NCBI GenBank assembly: GCA_028554645.1
Contig: JAQOOI010000079.1
Coordinates: 1,116,001 to 1,180,000, forward strand
Direction: 5' to 3'
DNA: 64,000 nucleotides
DNA from: Omphalotus guepiniiformis
Lineage: Eukaryota; Basidiomycota; Agaricomycetes; Agaricales; Omphalotaceae
Both the position numbers and the translations under genes were made by a program. The notes under the pieces are model-generated. The model saw only the letters and a list, made by a program, of their open reading frames with translations. It was not told the DNA's origin and made no database searches. Below are positions 58,270-64,000 of this stretch, piece by piece. Every line of letters begins with the position of its first letter. Position 1 is the first letter of the stretch.

Positions 58270-60632
58270 CCCATGATGATGTTACACCTGACAGTGACAC
58301 ATGCATGGATTACTCTTCCCAGAATATAATAATTGCTTGAAAAGTAGATCTTCCTGCTCAGGTAAGGGTAAGACCACTGGTATATATATGACAAGGATAT
58401 CTCGCTCCCTCGCTAGCCTATACAGTGAAGGTTTGAATCTGTTCATCGTGGCATGGTCGGACTCATAATCAAGAAATGTCTTTCAATCTGTCATGACCAC
58501 CAAAGCATCCACTAAATTGACAGTACTTCCGAGTGCGGTATGAAGATCGTTAAATTCGCGATCGATTATGAAGCCTATAACGAGGACAAGGAACCCATTT
58601 TGTCAGGAGAAAAAGGAAAAAAAACCAAAAAAAACAAAAGAAGGAAAAAAGAAGCAAGAAACCGCCTTAGAGAGACTGGCAAAAAAAAAGATGAAGCTTC
58701 GATGAAGGAATACCCGCCCTTGTGACTGACTATCGCATGTTTGCTATCGATGCAGGGAGGTCAGGCGGATGAGAAAAACTATGTATCATTTCCCTGCAAC
58801 TGGCTGCAACTGCAGGGAGATGCTCAAAAAAACCAGCAGGTCCAGCACACCTTGGCTCGTTCGCCAACAGCTCTAGCAAATGAACATGGCGAGGAACAAA
58901 AAGCGCCGTTAAGCACCAACATTGCTGGTCGATCGAGGCAGCACGGAACGAAGCCCTTCTGCTCGTCGCTTTGCGGCTCCAGCTGTGCCTAAAAATACTC
59001 TTAGCGAGAAAGGCAATATGGAAGAAGCCTTGACTTGCCAGTGGCCGCCCGCAAGGGAATGTGTTCTGAGAGACGAGTAAAGCAAATCGAGTAGACCAGC
59101 GAACCTCAGATTATGTAAAGTCCCTGCACGGAGATCCACACACGAATCCATATCGCAGATATTTCATTTAGTGATAGTTAAGTAGCGATAGTGAGGATCT
59201 ACAAAGAAAAATTTCAGCTGAATCTCGATCAATCGAAAAAGATAAGCTCCAAGCATACCAGCCCAAGTTCCCAGTTTTGTATTCGACAAATGAGATTCAT
59301 GTTTTCAAGATATCACAAAACGAGGACGAGATACTCAGATCTACGAGGACGCTCAATCTTGGCAAGTGCAACGTGTTCTGATACTCCTATGAGGACCTCA
59401 AGAGCAAGCTGAGGAAAAACACTGAGAGGCGCTGAGGATCCAAAGATCAACACCAATTCCATAATCTGAATTCGTCGCAGCGCAGCCCCTGGTTTCTAGG
59501 ATGTTGAACATCATTCAGAATGTAGGCAAAGGACGGCGTTCTGATGAACGATGCAATATGCAAACTATTCTAGAAAAATCCCACTAGTCAATACACGAGG
59601 TTGAACATGAGCTCGAATTTAATATTACCTGTCAGTGAGTGGCACAGATAGCGAGAGTTACACTGAAAACCTTGATCACGTTCGACTGAGTCCCGCCTTG
59701 AGAACTTGAGTGCAGGCTCACTCGCTTCTCATGACCATTTGGATTCAGCAGAAGGCAAGTTCGCGTCACCTAAGTCGGTACCTGTCCAGGATGGGATGCG
59801 CGGGTGACTGACACAGGAGCACCGTAAAGGTCTTGGTAGTCTGTACCGTTACGTGTTGCAGGGACGTTTATCTTTGAGGGCCACAGCGGTAGCGAGTACC
59901 GATGCCAACGCAGAGCCGGATTGGAATTGCGGATACCTTGAAGTTGCTGACGGAACGCTCGTGTGCTGTGTGTCCTGTAGACTATCGTTTCCCCTCTTCG
60001 TCCAGGACAATTGACTGTGATTTTAGGGGAAATTGCAATGCCCTTACTCCTCCTGTTCGAAGGAAGCTCGATAAGATTCAAGGCTCCTCTTCGTTTTTTT
60101 CTTGACTGACCCTGAATTGCCATCGTGTCTCCGGAGGTGTCGAGTTTGGTATGCGTACCGCTTGTGAGTATGAGCATAATTGCATTGCTTGAAACGGCGA
60201 ATACAGTAGCCTGCTTGTATAAGGCAGAGTTCCTAGCTTCTCGAAATGAGGAATACGCAGATTGATTTACTCGTGCAGAATACGTTGAGCAAACCAGCAA
60301 GATTCATGAGCCGACTTGACCATGAATTTAGTGTAGATGCTATTGTTAAAAATATTGCTTTGCACTTGAGACCTTGAAGCTTGACTTGAAGCGTTTACGG
60401 GCTGTAGTTTGCAAGAGCTAGAATTTAGAAATGAGAGATGTCGGCTGTCGTGAGTCGTGACAGTTTTGGTCAACCTCGCTGCCGCTTCTTCTCTTCCGCG
60501 ACCGTCAACGTCTTGCTCATCGTCGACTACTTCGTTTGATGGTATTGGGGTCAAGGACACAAATATGATAGACAAGATTCTGGACAAGATTCTGGACATC
60601 CTCTGCAACATTTGTCAAAGCAAAACTTTTTC
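58270..60632. other. 2.4-kb region without a recognisable gene
   Basis: This contains a purine-rich low-complexity stretch (58605-58690, many runs of A with interspersed G and C) inside a 61-codon frame. A 176-codon minus frame (59770-60300) has no recognisable domain, and its strand partner (59902-60105) is also open. No supported gene. Confidence 0.35.
58605..58695. repeat. A-rich low-complexity tract
   Basis: Nearly all bases are A or G with several A runs of six to nine. It is probably a simple-sequence expansion rather than coding. Confidence 0.6.
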
Positions 60633-61457
60633 TTAGACTCTACAAAGAATTTCTCCTTGCACGTTCGACATCCACCCACTTTCGCTCTGTGCCCATTCAT
60701 GCCAATCCCGAGATATACTTTCCAATTCACCGCGTGTGGCATACCCCCCATCTTTCGCTGTATCAACAAAGGGTGAACTCAGCACTCGTTTTTCCCACAT
60801 TTCGCCCCACCGGGCGACTTGTTCTGGAGTGGTGAAAGCCATGACACTACTGCTGGCGCTAATGTTTGCTCTAGGGAACCCAACCTCGAGCGCCCACGCA
60901 AGAAGTCGTCGCCCCGCATCGGGTTCGTGTCCAATCGCGTGAGCCACACGAATCCATAGGTCCTTCCAATGTTCTATCCCTTTGAAATCGGGATACCAAC
61001 ATACAGTAGAGAAGTCTGACGCGCGGGCGGCGACGATACCACCTGGCTTTGTAACGCGGCGCATCTCGCGAAGGGCCTTGACAGGATCCTGCAGATGCTG
61101 CAGTACCTGGTGCGAATGCACCACGTCAAATGTAGCATCGGGGAAAGGTAATTCCAAGACGCTGCCGATCTGAAATTCGATGTTTTCGAGTTGGCGCTCT
61201 TGCGCGAGTGCACGGGCATGGGTTAGGACGTCGTCAGAGAGATCGAGTCCAACGACATGTCCTTCGGGTACGAGCTCTGCTAGACCTACAGTGATCGTTG
61301 CGGGCCCGCACCCGACATCCAGAATGCGCATGTTGGGAAGGATAGAGGGAATGAGATAGGCAGCACAGACTGCGGCTGTGCGCACCTTGTGAGATCTCAG
61401 AGTCGATTCATGGTAGCCATGAGTGCGATTGTAACCTTCAGACTGTATTTCAGACAT
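60633..61457 (-). CDS. SAM-dependent methyltransferase (class I, UbiE-like), intronless
   Basis: This is a single open frame of 274 residues with a complete class I fold. Motif I is RILDVGCGPATITVGLAE (residues about 44-61). The acidic loop end is VVGLDLSDDVL. Motif II/III region: LELPFPDATFDVVHSHQVLQ, then KALREMRRVTKPGGIVAAR. The rest is HWKDLWIRVAHAIG and a C-terminal helical part ending NVQGEILCRV, stop at 60633-60635. Such UbiE-like enzymes methylate diverse small molecules. Being intronless in an intron-rich region is notable; similar intronless methyltransferases are common in fungi. No linked biosynthetic gene is nearby. Confidence 0.92.
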   Translation of the reverse strand: MSEIQSEGYNRTHGYHESTLRSHKVRTAAVCAAYLIPSILPNMRILDVGCGPATITVGLAELVPEGHVVGLDLSDDVLTHARALAQERQLENIEFQIGSVLELPFPDATFDVVHSHQVLQHLQDPVKALREMRRVTKPGGIVAARASDFSTVCWYPDFKGIEHWKDLWIRVAHAIGHEPDAGRRLLAWALEVGFPRANISASSSVMAFTTPEQVARWGEMWEKRVLSSPFVDTAKDGGYATRGELESISRDWHEWAQSESGWMSNVQGEILCRV

Positions 61458-61827
61458 GTACGTGTAGACAAATAGTAGGTAGAGAATGAATCAATAATGA
61501 CAGCTCGCAAGTTCTGTGTCAGGCTGAGTCTCACACGATTCATGATCATGATGAATATCAGTACCCACCATCTTCATGCTACAACCTCTTAGTCCGCGCG
61601 AATGTTAAGTCGAGAAAGGAGAATTTCAGAAGACTATCAAAGTAAAATACAACAGAAGAAAGCCTCGCTCGAGATGAGTTAGATAATTCGTCTTGTAACA
61701 AACTGCTCCCTACAACTGCGCGTCCAACAGTTGTCTGCCATAAGCATCATACCTTTTTATGGAAGGGCAGGCCAACCATCACGAAAAGAAAGAGAAGAAA
61801 GTAAAAACATAAGCGAGCAAACGACTA
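61458..61827. other. short intergenic region
   Basis: This lies between the methyltransferase 5' end and the 3' end of the Gbp2-like gene, both on the minus strand, and must contain the methyltransferase promoter. No coding sequence. Confidence 0.4.
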
Positions 61828-63983
61828 TTAGGCGTCGGCCTGTACAGTAGCAACTTGACCACCCCTTGCAGCCGTAGGCGTGAACGTATGCCAGCGGTCG
61901 TTGAAGCGTACATCTATGCAAGTAATGAGTGAACACTGCAATCTTGATATCGAAACAAGAAAGCACCGGACTTACCCAAAGGTCGCCCACCATACATGTA
62001 TTGTTGGAATTTCGCTAGAAAAACATGTTAGTAATCAGAGTCCACCGTCTCTCATTCAACAACGTACCAATGGCGGTCTCAGCTTCAGCAACTTGAGCGA
62101 ACTGGACAACACCGCTTCCCTTTGAACGGGTACCATCAAAGAGAATTTCAGCCAACTCTACTTGTCCTGTTGTCTCAAAGAGCTCAACCAGATCTTCGTT
62201 CGCAGTAGACCACGGCAGCTGTAATAAGCTCGATATTAATATGCGGTCACTCAATGCTGTGAGGAAAAAAACCGACATTGCGAACCATGATCTGCTGGCT
62301 CGGCTCTGGTTCTGGGAATCCACTTTGGAAACCCAATCCACCACCGTACCCACCGCTAGCAGCACCATACCCATTCAGCCCGACCCCGCCGCCGCCGCCA
62401 CCAGCACCATGACCCTCTGGTCCAGGATAGTCTGCATAGAGATTGTTCGAAAATTCACGGCCAGCACCCCCAGCGAAGCCTCCACGGAAGCCTCTAAGAC
62501 CCCGCAGGCCTCCGCGGAAACCTCCTCGGAGACCACCACGGAAACCACCACGGAAGCTACCTGGTCCGGATAGCCCAGCATAGCGATCCTGTTCATTACA
62601 ATTAGCCCAACAATTACGACTTATACGATGAAGTATAGGAATACCTCGCGGACTTCCAAAACGCGCCCGTACCAATCAAATCCATGGTACATGCCTAAAG
62701 AAGACACCTTAGTATAAGTATATCACCTTGAGCAACGGGACACACTAATAGCTTGTTGAGCATCTTTAGGTGTTTCGAAGACAACCGTGCCGGATCCTTT
62801 AGGGCGACCATCTGGAGCGATATTGATATCTGCACGGACTACATTACCAGCAGAACGGAACAGGTCTTTCAGGTCTTGCCAGCCCGCTTGATAAGGCAAC
62901 TGTTATACATCGGTGTTAGCCTACGTTGTTCATTTCACTATACTCGGATACTCACATTTCCGACGTAAAGTTGATTGCCAGGATTAGCAACCCCAGGTCC
63001 AGGACGAGGAGGAGGTGCTGCATGAAGACCTTGACCGGCCATAGCAGCACCCATCTTGCCTGGCACAGGAGTAGCCCCAAAACGTGATTCCATTTCCCGA
63101 TCCTACCCAAAAATTGTCAAATTTCTCAACCCCATCGTAAGCAGCAGAAACATACTTCTCGAATATAGACTGGACGACCGAGCAGCGTCATTTCAGACAG
63201 CTCGCGGACCGCGCGTTGAGCGTCCTCGGGAGAAGCATACTCCACCAGACCGCAATTATGAACATGAGTATTCTGCAAATGTACCGACGGCGAGAAGAAT
63301 TCACTTACCCGCATCCTTTAGAGACTCCCATGGGCGTGACCAAGATTTCGGCGAACAGAACCTCACCAGCTGCCAATTCCAAAAAATAAAACTCCATCAA
63401 TATCCTCTCATCATCTCAAAACCTCTAAACATATTCCAAAGAAAAAACTCCTCCACTCTCTCCGCAAGACGCAAACAGAATGAAAACACCCCTGCACTCT
63501 TTCATTCTCTGGCCAGGACCTCTCCGAATCAACAACGGACTTCACTTGTGCAAGAGAACAAAGGAAATTCATTTCCCCGTCATCAGGCACACTCAAACCT
63601 TCCGTCGCCTCAGCCTCAAACACTCTCAAATCTCCCAAGAAGACACTCAAAAATCGAAAAAACTTGAAGATCCCCAACCCACCTCCCCTCATAAATTCCA
63701 TTAGATCCCTGTAGTTGACGTTATAGCTGAGATTTCCAACGTAGACACGGTTTTCTCTCTTGCTGATTTTTGCGAACTCGACGGCCTCCTCGTGGTCAGC
63801 GTTCATTGGCCCTCCCAAAGACCGCGCGAAAGGCTCTGACGCCTTTCGGTCACGGCTTCGGGAACGACTGCGCGAACGGGGGCTTCTGGAACGCGTGCGA
63901 GAACGAGAGCGGCGGGAACGACGTCGTGGTGAGGCTGAACGCCGATGAGAGCGTGAACGAGAACGCTTACGTCTCTGTTTCAT
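61828..63983 (-). CDS. GBP2: SR/RGG three-RRM protein, Gbp2/Hrb1-like (spliced)
   Basis: This is a nuclear shuttling mRNA-binding protein of the Gbp2/Hrb1/Npl3 group. The N-terminus (MKQRRKRSRSRSHRRSAS) is an RS domain of about 50 residues. RRM1 is NRVYVGNLSYNVNYRDLMEF, joined over introns to IVEYASPEDAQRAVRELSEM. After a linker with PPPRPGPGVANPGN comes RRM2: QLYVGNLPYQAGWQDLKDLF, then GSGTVVFETPKDAQQA. A Gly-rich linker follows with RGG repeats (FRGGFRGGLRGGFRGGLRG). RRM3 is IMVRNLPWSTANEDLVELFE, then GSGVVQFAQVAEAETAIAKF. The end is PTAARGGQVATVQADA with TAA at 61828-61830. The order RS-RRM-RRM-RGG-RRM fits Gbp2/Hrb1. At least eight introns. The gene starts 17 bp from the window end. Confidence 0.9.
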
Positions 63984-64000
63984 GGGCGAAAAAAATTATC

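Noticed and set aside
59770..60300. 176-codon minus-strand frame
   Set aside because: It is the longest unexplained frame, but it shows no domain, no signal peptide and no conserved pattern, and the opposite strand is also partly open. Kept only as a note.
1..64000. CRISPR arrays, rRNA, tRNA and intact transposons
   Set aside because: No regularly spaced repeats, rRNA motifs, clear tRNA box B with matching arms, transposase or reverse transcriptase motifs were seen by eye. A covariance-model scan would be needed to exclude tRNA firmly.

Overview
The window looks like nuclear DNA of a mushroom-forming basidiomycete (Agaricomycetes). The evidence is dense genes with many short GT-AG introns (about 45-65 bp), conserved eukaryotic housekeeping genes, expanded tandem cytochrome P450s of the basidiomycete type, and a spliceosomal U6 snRNA gene. 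All multi-exon models were built by reading splice sites and conserved frames by eye, so internal exon borders are approximate unless stated.

Layout. 0.9-2.5 kb: a coactosin/ADF-H actin-binding protein head to head with a mitochondrial RRG9/neugrin-like protein. 3.0-7.4 kb: a P450 and a PAQR/haemolysin-III receptor-like membrane protein. 7.4-10.3 kb: no recognisable gene. 10.3-22.8 kb is a housekeeping block: GID-complex RING subunit FYV10/GID9, a second P450 with an unusual I-helix, the ribosome recycling ABC ATPase RLI1/ABCE1, a parvulin PPIase, and an NCoR/SMRT-like SNT1 co-repressor with two SANT domains and an RS-rich N-terminus. 23.4-26.7 kb: an APH-like kinase gene that seems to carry two frameshifts, a GNAT acetyltransferase and NAC-beta (EGD1).

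27.8-31.9 kb: a tandem array of three GDSL/SGNH esterases, two apparently intact and one decayed. 33.4-40.3 kb: a P450 array (remnant, copy A, copy B) with the U6 snRNA gene between the remnant and copy A. 41.2 kb: a small secreted protein. 42.2-47.1 kb: a VPS39/TGFBRAP1-like tethering protein without its N-terminal propeller, head to head with a TBC1D20/Gyp8-like Rab GAP; both concern vesicle traffic. 47.6-52.2 kb: a FAD monooxygenase and a UbiA-family prenyltransferase/terpene cyclase on one strand, a plausible small terpenoid locus. 52.2-56.9 kb: no recognisable gene. 56.9-64 kb: an ASCC1-like protein, an intronless SAM methyltransferase and a three-RRM SR/RGG protein of the Gbp2/Hrb1 type.

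No CRISPR array, rRNA, tRNA, plasmid or phage feature was found. Nothing here clearly amounts to a new system. The points most worth checking are the P450 lacking the I-helix acid-alcohol pair, the FAD monooxygenase/UbiA pair, the P450 array with a possible gene-conversion tract, and the tethering protein lacking its CNH domain.
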